Origin: Pterobdella sp. o SKG-2022
Taxonomy: Eukaryota > Annelida > Clitellata > Hirudinida > Piscicolidae
Direction: 5' to 3'
Assembly (NCBI GenBank): GCA_964035795.1
Contig: OZ038322.1
Coordinates: 8,693,868-8,757,867 of the forward strand
Length of the DNA stretch: 64,000 nucleotides
Part shown: piece after piece, positions 50,001 through 64,000 of the stretch
How the letters are laid out: every line of letters starts with the position of its first letter
Numbering within the stretch: the stretch's first letter is position 1
Notes under the pieces: generated by a model
The model's database searches: none
Seen by the model: the letters and a program-made list of their open reading frames with translations, nothing else
What the model was told of the DNA's origin: nothing
Position numbers and translations under genes: made by a program

Positions 50001-52307
50001 TCATCCAAAGTTTTACCAGTTTCATTTCCTTGGATTGATGCATTGAAGAAATTACAAATTCAATATGATTTCCAAAGTCTTTTAGTTTCCAGACTTTTGT
50101 ACGAGGAACAAACCTTCTTTTGGGGTGGGCATGAGTGCAAACCTTGAAGTCACCAACCACCAGTCTATGCTGTGTTGCACACTCCTCCCCAACAATGACT
50201 TTCACATTAGATACCATTTTTCTAAAACTTCTTTTATACAATATGTAGTCAATTTGGGTTTTACATTCTTCTGACTGGTATGTAACCAGATGTTCAAATT
50301 TCTTCTTGAACCAGAAGTTACCCACAACCAGCTCATTGGCAACAGCAAATTCCAGCAGTCTTTCACCTTCATTGTTTCTTTTTCCCAAAGCCTATCCACC
50401 ATGCACATCCTCAAAAGCAGTAGAGTGTGATCCTATATGGCCATTCCAGTCTCCACTTATGATTAGCTGTTTCGAAGATGAAACTCTAGCTATGGTGGAT
50501 TGAAATGCATAATAGAATTGATCTTTTACACTCTCACTAAGGTTAGCTTGAGGTGCCTAAACACTCACAAAAACAAACACAACTGATCCAAACACCATTC
50601 GAATGAGAATGATTCTATCTGAGACTCTAATCACTTCAAATACTTTTTCCCACCACTTCTCAGCCAGTAGAATTCCTACACCACAAGTGCCCTCATCATT
50701 CCCACAACCAAAATACTTATATCGAGAGACTCTGCCTGCAATAAGTTTAAGGTTGGTTTTCCAACAAGTCTCTTGTAAGCAACACAGATAGACTCTCCTC
50801 CTTGACATGGTTTCTACCACTTCAGAAGCCTTCCCCCTCATCGAACCAACATTTAAAGATCCGACTCGAAAAGGACTTTCCTTAACTGTGTGGCAATTTT
50901 TCTTGAAGGATGCCCTTCCTTTCGACCACTGTTTCTGATTTTTCTTCTTTTTTCTGGCTGGACTTGCAATTATTTTTGAAACTCTTACTGTAGTTATTGA
51001 TATTTTTATTTAACCTATTGCTATTATATATATTACTCCTAATGTTTAAATAAAAAACTCGGCGTTTCACTTGACGCGAGAGAGGATTAGTATTATAGGA
51101 TAAGCTTAACAAAAAATCTCTAGAGTATGACATTTTTTTACGTAAAAAGTATTTCGAAATAAATATAAGTTAATTAGATAAAAAACTAGTTTTTTATAAA
51201 TATCGCTAACGTATATACGTATAAGTTAAGCTAAAGTTTTTATAATAAAATTCTAAAATAATTTTGATAAAAATAAAAAACAGGCCGTGTCCAGAAAGCA
51301 GAAAAAATAATTTTTTAAAAACCAAATTTCGCTAACCAAAGAAATATATATATCAAATTTTTGTAGGCTTCAATCATTCCATATGAACTCACTCCTTCAT
51401 CTTTTGTGGACCTCATAGCTTCCAGTAACCTCATCTTCATAAACTTCTATGCCCCCTGGTGTTCTCACTGCCATGCCATCCAAGCCACATGGAAACAACT
51501 GCATGAAGAGATGCTTCACGAGGGTATCATCATTGCCAAAGTAACTGTCTTCATCTTTCATTATTTTCTTTAATGTTTATTAGGCTTTTACAAAACTATT
51601 AAATTTATATCAGCGCCCTATGTATTCTATCACTTGCAACCAAAACCCATATCGGTGCCACCTTAAAATCAATTACCCCAATCATGTTTGATTTGAACTC
51701 CCTTGCAGTTAGATTGCACAACTCACACAAACATATGCACCCGACATGACATCAGAGCTTACCCTACTTTGTTGGTCTTCAAAGAAAGCCGTGTGGTTAG
51801 TCATTTTACATTAATATCATTTATATCTGAGACCATTTTAAGGTGAACTAAAATTATTAAATTTTATATAGATTTTTCGATTGTTTTTCATTTTTGTAGC
51901 GTTTACATTTCACAAAATTACGTCTAACGTTAATAAGACTATGAAGATAATAAACGATGATGATGGTTCTATAGAAACGTTATAGCGCTATATATGATTT
52001 GATTGTCAATAATATATACTTTTTGACTCATATTTGTTTAAATAATCTATCAAATTCTTTGCAGATAGCTCAATATGAAGATATCAGAGATTTTGATAGA
52101 CTAAAGCTTTTTATAACAAACCTCCAACGACAAAATAATCCCAATACTCGACCTGCAGATACTATCCCAAAACCTAAAACAGAAAACGCCTTAAAAGATG
52201 GTAAAAATAATGAATATGATCCCAGAACCGTTTCAATAAACGAGGATTTGATCAGTGGTGATATTGGTGGCGTGGGAAAGAGCAAAAATGATAAAGATGA
52301 GTTATAA
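47018..52307 (+). CDS. TXNDC5/ERp46-like ER thioredoxin with two Trx domains and KDEL tail, 6 exons, 338 aa
   Basis: Exons 47018-47214, 47281-47442, 47507-47660, 51367-51540, 51709-51795 and 52065-52307 sum to 1017 nt with all phases matching. A basic start and hydrophobic core (ILLIFTIFLLFVTPVKLS) form the signal peptide. Domain 1 has HFVMFFTSWCGHCQKLRGAF (redox CGHC), KVDCDQDIELC and RYPTLKFYW. Domain 2 has FINFYAPWCSHCHAIQATW (CSHC in place of CGHC), DCTTHTNIC and RAYPTLLVFK. A Lys/Asn-rich linker ends in SKNDKDEL, the ER-retention signal. TXNDC5 proteins assist disulfide formation in the ER lumen and in vertebrates have three Trx domains; domains 1 and 3 are the best matches here. The 3.7-kb intron between the domains is mostly a reversed LINE, and no third-domain exons are visible around it. 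Converges on PGGT1B. Confidence 0.9.
47868..47904. repeat. (TA)n plus (ATCA)n tail at the LINE 3' end
   Basis: A TA run is followed by about four ATCA units. Read on the minus strand this is (TTGA)n directly after the last LINE codons, matching the simple-repeat tails of several non-LTR retrotransposon clades. Confidence 0.7.
47887..50900 (-). mobile_element. Decayed non-LTR retrotransposon (EEP endonuclease + reverse transcriptase + PHD-like finger), antisense in a TXNDC5 intron
   Basis: The minus strand encodes, in order: an endonuclease/exonuclease/phosphatase domain from about 50880 (SLNVGSMRGKASEV, CCLQETCW, ISGDWNGHIG, QIDYILY), a linker, a reverse transcriptase (about 49600-48770) with NYRGLKL, FIDLEKAFDRVPRE, GVHQGSVLNPLLF and the catalytic YADDL, then a zinc finger of PHD type (CGVC, CGGC, VHKKC) and a C-terminal region (LRRNELAMIHWMC, GHVECS). 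It is broken: in-frame stops in the endonuclease (TAG near 50558 and near 50396), loss of a few codons before the RT motif TTDAIF, a frameshift near 48780, and TGA for an expected Trp in the finger. Not active as it stands. Opposite in orientation to the host gene, so its own signals are less likely to disturb host splicing. Confidence 0.88.
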
Positions 52308-52473
52308 AAGATTTTTGGTTTCTTATGGTTAAGGGGGTTTTCTATTTATTCATATAATCGTTTCATGATCAAATAATACAATTATTCAATAAAAACGTTT
52401 CAAGCTTTTGAGAAATAAACATTAAACTGATCTTATTACAATACATAAATACGGTTTTAAAAAAACGTTTTGA
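52308..52473. other. Convergent 3' spacer between TXNDC5-like and PGGT1B genes
   Basis: 166 bp separate the two stop codons. aataaa motifs occur near 52389 on the plus strand. The 3' UTRs of the two genes probably overlap. Confidence 0.5.
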
Positions 52474-56305
<3,832 letters not shown>

Positions 56306-56489
56306 TTTAATTAATATACTTTTTAAAGTTAAACTTAAGGTCAAAAAGTTTTTGCAAAGTCTTAATTTTTTCTTAAGTTTTCAAAAATAATGTAAAAAAG
56401 TTTAAAATTTTTTTTCAATAAAATAGTAATAAAACTCTTTACTTTTCAGCGCACTTCTTTGCCGGTTTAGTCGCATTTATTATTTCAAA
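56306..56489. promoter_or_regulatory. Short divergent promoter between PGGT1B and SUB1
   Basis: Only 184 bp separate the two start codons, read in opposite directions. Unless far upstream exons exist, both housekeeping genes share this promoter. No TATA box at a fitting distance is obvious. Confidence 0.6.
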
Positions 56490-57086
56490 ATGCCCAAGTC
56501 TAAGGAGTTTATTTCTGATTCTGAAAGTGACAATGACACGGTAAAAGATTCATTTATTTTCAAATATGTTTAAACTATCACTAATTAAAGATTTAAAATT
56601 TTGAAAAGAATATATTCATCATATTTTAAAAATTTTTCAGCCCAAGAAAAAGGCGAAGGTATCGAAAAATGTAAGCAAGCCTTCAAGTAAGGCTCCTAAA
56701 GACGAAGAAGAAGAAAACATGTTTTCAGTATGTCTGCTCTATAAACTTGTCTAGTACAACGTGGCTATGCGTTTCACTAAATGCTTGGTGATAGATAACC
56801 AATAATAAATGTACTAGACATTTTTTTTGGTTTTAGTACACTTTTTATTGGCTAATTCATATTTATTACCATTCATTCATTTATCTAATTACATTTTCAG
56901 TTAGGAAAAAAGAAATTTGCTACAGTAAGTGAATTCCGTGGTTCAAAATTTGTGAACATCCGTGAGTATTATGAAACTGAACATGGCTTAAAGCCTGGTA
57001 AAAAAGGTATTGCTTTATCAGTTGAACAATGGGGAAAGTTAAAAGAAGTGATGGATTCTGTTGATAAGGCTTTAGAAGAGTTTTGA
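56490..57086 (+). CDS. SUB1: Transcriptional coactivator PC4/SUB1, 3 exons, 107 aa
   Basis: Exons 56490-56540, 56641-56727 and 56901-57086 join in phase 0. The start MPKSKEFISDSESDNDT matches the Ser-rich N-terminus of animal SUB1. A Lys-rich middle (KKKAKVSKNVSKPSSK) and an acidic patch follow, then ENMFSLGKKKFATVSEFRG, IREYY, GLKPGKKGIALSVEQW and KLKEVMDSVDKAL, the conserved single-stranded-DNA-binding domain. Length is close to that of human SUB1 (127). Nuclear cofactor of RNA polymerase II initiation and of DNA repair. AATAAA lies about 20 nt after the stop. Confidence 0.95.
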
Positions 57087-58254
57087 TATTCAGTTGTTTT
57101 CTCATTAATAAAGCATATAATTCTTATAGTTAAAAACTTAGTTTATCATGATATAACATTTTCAGACAGACAGTATTTTCAAGTTCACATAATTTATATT
57201 TATAATGTTTATTAGCTGATTGTTTTATACATGAATAAAGAAATTTCTGTTCAGTTTGTTGTCAGCATATGAATATAATATACATTAAGTTATTATCCCT
57301 GTACATGTTTCAGTGGCTGTTTTGACAGCATTCGTTAACTCGTCATTTTTAAAGTGTGCTGTTTTATTTGGGCAAATTGTTATAGACAAGCTAACTTCAA
57401 AATTGAAATTATCGGAAGTCGCGTTTAGCCGTTTTAACATTTAAAGAAGTTTATCTTGCCGTTGTCAATTAAAATTTTCTGCTAAAACAAATGACAGTTG
57501 AAGCATCCTAAGTTTGTTGTTAATTCGGATAATCTGTTCGTAATTCAACCTCAAACTTTAACAATTGGTTAATAATTATTTGTATAAATAAGTTTGTAAA
57601 AAAATGAATATTAGTATTTTTGAAACTTCTAAAACGGATTTAAAAAATTATAAATTTGAAAAGTAGATTGATAAAAAAATAGCAAAAATCCTTTCACAAT
57701 CGCTGTTTGTCTGAAAATAAGATAACACGATTGTATTCGATGAGGTAGTATAACCTAAAACAATAGTATGGTATTCGTAAGAAAAGCTTAGTGAATTTAC
57801 TTGATTGAATACTTTGTGTGTTTTTCCATACTTAAGGTAATAGGAAAGGAGAAGGTAACGAAGAAAAATTTTATTTTATTCACTAAGCCTTTCGTTATGG
57901 TGTTACAAAGTTGACTTAGTTAAATATTTAATTCAAAATTAAATTTTCCAAAAGCTAACTAGTTTTTGAAAAAAAAGATAATTTCAAACGAATAAAATTA
58001 AGATTTATTTAAAAAGCTGAAAAGATATATAAATGGTAGCACGGAAATGTGAAAAAATAGAAAAGAATTGTCTTCAGACATTGTTTTTCGGTCGATATAA
58101 CAAAATCTGCCGATGTGCGCTCGAAAAGGTTCGTGAAACAATGTGCACAAGAATGATATTTTAGAATAAAATATGCTCTTTCGTACCGTATGGCAATTTT
58201 TTACATTTGCAATTCTTATACTGTCAGATATTTGAGCTTCGGAATATATCTTAC
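57087..58254. other. Intergenic, nothing recognised
   Basis: AT-rich DNA after SUB1. No open frame with coding character and no RNA gene recognised. Confidence 0.4.
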
Positions 58255-58880
58255 TTACTTAAGCCGAATTTTTAGTCGAGCCAAAGTGATGAAGCTTCTC
58301 CATGATTCCCTGTCCAGCATTGCGTTCTCAATTTCTTTAGTGCTTTCTAGGTTGGTGTCTCTCTCCAGAGTGTCAACATAATTTATTGCTTTTCTTCCTC
58401 TTTTTTGGTTTCTTGCCAAAGGTTGCCACAGAACAAGTTTCGAGGCTATCTCTTCTCGGTGCCGAAAACAATGACCGGCAAGTCTCAGGCTACGCTCTCT
58501 AATCTTACACCTTAATTTTGGCAGATCACCGTACAGTTCTTCATTTGTCACGTGTTGTTTCCAAGATATGTTTAGTGCCATTCTAAGCATTCTGGTATAA
58601 GCTCCATCTAGTGATTTAGTTAAAGCAGAAGTAAGAGTCCACGTTTCAGAGTTATAGAGCAGCACTGACTCGACCGCACCAGAAATAACCTGATTTTTAT
58701 TTCTCTGCTCATTGATGACTTCCAGATTTTTTTGAGTTTGTGACAAGCCATCCATGCCTGCGCCTTCCTAGCTTTCACATCGTGTTGACAGCATTTCATC
58801 CAACCACCTAAGTACTTGAAATTGTCAACTTCTTCGATGAAACCCCCTGAAATAGTGCTGCGGTCATTCTTCATCATTTG
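58255..58880 (-). mobile_element. 3'-terminal fragment of a second non-LTR retrotransposon
   Basis: Two minus-strand frames joined by a frameshift near 58750 encode the post-RT region of a LINE: VDNFKYLGGWM, VESVLLYNSETWTL, LDGAYTRMLRMALN, HVTNEELYGDLP, RLAGHCFRH and DTNLESTKEIENAM. This block is common in RTE-like and related elements of invertebrates and differs from the element at 47887-50900. The reverse transcriptase itself is missing (5' truncation). Confidence 0.82.
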
Positions 58881-59230
58881 GCTTTTCAGTGGCTATACTA
58901 ACTAGTGCTCGCCAAGACTACTAGCAGGTGCTTTTATCCTCAGAGTAGCATAGCTCAAAGTTTCTTTTCTTCCATGAACTGCTTGCGAAACAACAAGAAG
59001 GAAAAGTTTTCAGCTTGCCGTAGATTTTCCACAGACGCAGAGGTGGAAGCAGGAAAGTTTTTTACCATTGCCATATGTTAGTCGGGTCGCAGCCTTTCAC
59101 TGCCCATGTCGGACCTGTCCGCCTTGGGAGGCTCTACCAGGAAAATAAGTTCTCGACGGCATAGCTCTGACACGAACCCGTTACCATCTCCCACCGCGCG
59201 GAGGCCAGGGTTGGACTTTTTAGGGGGGAT
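58881..59230. other. Unusually GC-rich island, origin unknown
   Basis: This stretch, especially 59080-59225 (cgggtcgcag, gtccgccttggga, accgcgcggagg), is much richer in G+C than anything else nearby. It abuts the 5' side of the LINE fragment, so it may be part of the same insertion (a 5' transduced or chimeric segment) or a SINE-like element. Short frames exist on both strands, none convincing. Confidence 0.4.
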
Positions 59231-60169
59231 ATATCTCTGTTTGCTATTAAGCCCTGTTTGTTGTCAATTTTTCACATTGCAAAGATTTTCAAAAAACCCT
59301 TGAAACTTTTTTATAGCGCTTCAGCTGCACTTTGTGTTATTGTTTAAAATTCTAGAAAGTCTGTGAAAAAATGCCTTAAAAGCATGCATTAGAAGGCTTC
59401 ACAGTGTCTTGCTATTTTTTAAATAAATATTTCTTGAGGATGAACATGATTTAGCTTTAGGGTATGACATACAGAGCAAGTTTTATAGATATAAAAAAGT
59501 TAGTGGATAGACTTATTATTTTTCATTTTCTAATGAGTTTTCGTGACACAGTGCCTGGTAATCAAATTATGTAAGGCGTTTAGTTAAGTCATCAAAAAAT
59601 GCACTGACTCTGGCATCAACTCATCATAAATTCAAGTTTTTTTATGTATATCAATTGCTATTCATTTCATTCAGTTTTGTCAACTGATGGCATTTGGTAA
59701 ATATGTAATTTTTCTCGGCCTGAATGTAACATGACTTGTATTTTCTTTGTGATGATGTTTACCTTTATTTGAAGATTTACCGGAAAATCTATCGACTTTG
59801 GTTTGCATGCAAGCTTCAAAAGAAGTATCGATAGTATAGCGTTTTGCCAGCAAAAAAATATTTATAACCTCATCTGAGGTTTTAGTTTTTGGATGAAGTA
59901 CTCAGCTTAAATAACTCAGTTGGAGAATTGGTACAACAAACAAACAAATAACGAATATTATTATAATGGCATGAAACTGTCTTTAAGACCACTTTGGAAT
60001 ATACATTGTATAGAGTTAGTTCTAATAGGATAAATTTTCACTTTTTCCAGCCCCTCACGCTTTATTCTTCTATCCACACACACCCAGTCATTTTTTTCAA
60101 TTACCCTTTCTTTCTTCCCACTAATTTGATTTTCTGAAAAAAAATTCTAAAACTATATTTCAAGATTAT
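59231..60169. other. Intergenic, nothing recognised
   Basis: AT-rich spacer between LINE remnants. No gene or RNA recognised. Confidence 0.4.
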
Positions 60170-61470
60170 AAGACTTAATCATGAGGTGAGTTTTTAAGCA
60201 CTTGGAAAAAGTTGTTGTGGAGGTTATGGATTTGAGGTGATTTGGTAGCTTGTTCCAAAGAATTGGTGCAGCAACTTCAAATCTTTTGTTCCCCAAACTG
60301 ATGTTAGCTCTCACTCTTGCTATATCTATTGTGTTCGATGATCTGAGTCTTTTTTTTCAGGCAATGAAGACAGAGTTGATATTTTCGATGAAAGATAAGG
60401 ACTTTCCATTTTGAGACATCTATGCACATGTAATACCATCTTGTATTGAATTATTTTTTCAATTTTAAACCAGTGTAGATCTTTTAAAACAAGTTATATA
60501 ATCAAACTTTCTAGTTCCAGATCTTAATCTGGCTGTCGTGTTAATTATGGACTGGATTTTCTGGGTTTGTAACTTGGGTAATCACATTAGTACAATGTTT
60601 CCATGATCAATTCGACTCGATATCAAGGCTGATACAAATTTTTTGAGTGACTCTTGATTCAGGTAGTTTTTAATGCTTCTTATCTTCCTCAATGATGCAA
60701 ATGAAATTTTCAATAACTTGTTTATGTGAGTTCTCATGCTTAGATCTTCGTCAAAATAGACATCAAAACTTTTAACTAAATCAGAAGGAATTAAATGATC
60801 ATTCAACACACGAACTGGTTGGGCTGGCAGTTTGTATAAGCTTCTACATGTTGAGAACCAAATGACTTCAGTTTTTGAACTTTTGAGTTTCATTTGGTTG
60901 GCTTTTATCCGAGCTGCAATTTCATCAATACACTTTGACATTCTTTCTTGCAAGTTTATTGATGCATCAAATGAGCAATGCCTATATAATTGAGTGTCGT
61001 CTGCATATTGATGAATTCTCAAATTGTATGAAGCTGCAAGCTTCTCTAAAGCAGCTGTGTATAAAGTGAACAAAAGCGATCCAAGGACAGAACCTTGTGG
61101 TACTCCAGTAAAGTAAACGTTTGGTGTTGATTCTGTTTTGGGGCATTTGACGTTAAATGATCTGTTGAAGAGGTAATTCCTAAACCATTCAAGAGTGAAG
61201 TCATTCAAGCCAAATGATTCGTTCAATCTTTTGATTAGTATTTAATGATCTACTAAATCAAAAGCAGACGAAAGATCGAAAAGGACAAGAAGAGAGACTT
61301 TTTTGTTGTCAGCTGCTTCCAAAATATTAGTAAAAACCATTAGTAATGATGTTTCTGTTGAATGATGGTGACGATAAGCTGATTGAAAAAATGGCAATAA
61401 ATTATTGATATTTAAGTGAGTGAAAGTTCCTGGAATTCGTTCAAGAAGTTTTGAAAAACCGCTCAAGTTT
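60170..61470 (-). mobile_element. Decayed CR1/Jockey-type LINE fragment (reverse transcriptase C-terminal half)
   Basis: The minus strand reads QSAYRHHHSTETSLL, VLFDLSSAFDLVDH, a TAA stop, then IKRLNESFGL, FTGVPQGSVLGSLLFTLY, the catalytic HQYADDTQLY, LKSSKTEVIW, and after further frame breaks GNKRFEVAAPILWNKLP near 60250, the typical end of CR1/Jockey RTs. The in-frame stop at 61242-61244 and later frameshifts show a dead copy. The 5' part, with the endonuclease and early RT motifs, is absent. Flanked by AT-rich DNA with no genes. Confidence 0.85.
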
Positions 61471-62248
61471 GAAATTGGTCGTTATGATGAAAGGGTCTCG
61501 GTCCGAATCTGATTTCTTCAAAAGCGATGACGTAAGCATGTTTGAGTTGACACGGAAACCTTCCAGTGGCAAAAAATAGATTGAATTTACTCAAAATGAA
61601 CGGACAAACTATAGTAGCTATCTTAAACTACCAATAGAATCATTAAATAGAAAAATTCATTATAGAGAGTAATTTAGAAGCAAGGAGGTACTAAAGTAAA
61701 ATAAAAATTATGACAGGTTAAGATCGAAAAGTTGTATCGAGCTGCCCATCTTGGATGTTATTGAGCAATATCTACAAAATTTATAATTATTTGGTATATT
61801 ATTCAACAATTAGAAATTTCAATGTACTTTTTGATAATGAAAAAGTGGAAAACAAAGAATTAAAAAAAATGTATATAAGGGGATTTTAAAGAGAAGTTTA
61901 TCCTATTTTGAAAGACATTAGATATTTGCTGAATAATATTCTAAAAATAATGTTGGACTTTTCATATAACGTGTTAAAATATTTCAAGACCAAAGATTAT
62001 GAAATTGTCACATGATATTGCATAAATGCATAGACAAAAAAATTGAAAATTCCTTTTATTTGTTATTGATTAATTTAAAAAAATCAAAACCCATATTTAA
62101 ATTTTTAAAGACAGATTCATCAAATAATAATTAATTAGACGTAAAAAAATTATTGCGCATTTGTATTTTTATTATTATATCTAACGTTTATTGGTTGATT
62201 ACATAGAAGCTAAAAATAACGACCAGTCAAAGTCTCGTGACGTTAGTT
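61471..62248. other. Upstream region of polyubiquitin
   Basis: AT-rich. A faint continuation of the decayed LINE may lie at 61471-61560 on the minus strand. No gene recognised. Confidence 0.35.
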
Positions 62249-62279
62249 TTCTAGAACATTACGAAGCGAAGTATATAAG
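62238..62279 (+). promoter_or_regulatory. Stress-type promoter of polyubiquitin: CRE-like, heat-shock element and TATA box
   Basis: TGACGT (62239-62244) resembles a cAMP-response element. TTCTAGAAC (62249-62257) is a perfect nTTCnnGAAn heat-shock-factor core. TATATAAG (62272-62279) is a strong TATA box, placing the start near 62305. A 5' UTR intron (62349-62428) follows, ending directly before the ATG. This is the classic layout of stress-inducible polyubiquitin genes. Confidence 0.65.
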
Positions 62280-62419
62280 GAGATCATAAAGAAGTCAATA
62301 CAAATTTTCGAAATACGAAATCTCTCAGGCAGTTAAATCTAAAAAAAGGTATAGCTTCAATTTCTTGTTTAATATTATCAATTTTTGTGTTAAATATTTT
62401 AATTATTTCGATTTTCTAA

Positions 62420-64000
<1,581 letters not shown>

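Noticed and set aside
49596..50038. Plus-strand ORFs over the LINE
   Set aside because: They lie antisense to the LINE endonuclease/RT frame and have no independent support.

Overview
This is AT-rich animal (metazoan) nuclear DNA. The evidence is short GT-AG introns (often 45-120 nt), many-exon genes, a NK-class homeobox gene, a FoxJ-type forkhead gene, a Frizzled-CRD secreted protein, a muscle-type myosin rod, an ODF3/SHIPPO sperm-flagellum protein and three kinds of animal retroelement. It looks like a small invertebrate genome; I cannot name the species. One hint: every ubiquitin repeat carries Ser28, where most animals have Ala28. All exon structures below were built by hand from splice signals and reading phase. 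Where I say the exon lengths sum to a multiple of three, that is a real internal check.

Layout. 1-8987 (minus): a secreted Thr-rich mucin-like protein. Its repeat exon (1-4683) runs off the left edge, and a signal-peptide exon lies at 8684-8987. 9654-18815 (minus): a 33-exon gene for a 1024-residue headless myosin rod, with an intronless tandem-BTB/zinc-finger gene nested in one intron. 21165-25438 (minus): a FoxJ2/3-like forkhead factor, divergent from an NK-class homeobox gene (26352-27504, plus). 28726-29288: ribosomal protein L26, convergent with a RING-H2 gene (29362-30567, minus). 31151-32944: an unrecognised 8-exon gene. 33500-35739: a Frizzled-CRD secreted protein with tRNA-Gly(CCC) inside its single intron. 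36341-41955 (minus): a secreted leucine-rich-repeat protein with a basic N-terminal segment. 43184-46804: an ODF3-like SHIPPO protein. 47018-52307: a two-domain TXNDC5/ERp46-like ER thioredoxin ending in KDEL, with a decayed LINE in an intron. 52474-56305 (minus): the beta subunit of geranylgeranyltransferase I in 13 exons, with a Penelope-like GIY-YIG remnant in an intron. 56490-57086: SUB1/PC4, sharing a short divergent promoter with the previous gene. 58255-61470: LINE remnants. 62429-64000: polyubiquitin (six full repeats and part of a seventh) under a promoter with a heat-shock-element core and TATA box.

There is no operon-like logic. Genes are packed head-to-head (FoxJ/NK, PGGT1B/SUB1) and tail-to-tail (RPL26/RING, TXNDC5/PGGT1B), and introns host other genes or mobile elements four times. 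The most unusual biology is the stand-alone headless myosin rod gene with no motor domain, the double-BTB zinc-finger gene inside it, and the very large Thr-rich mucin exon, whose true coding strand is opposite to the longest apparent ORF.
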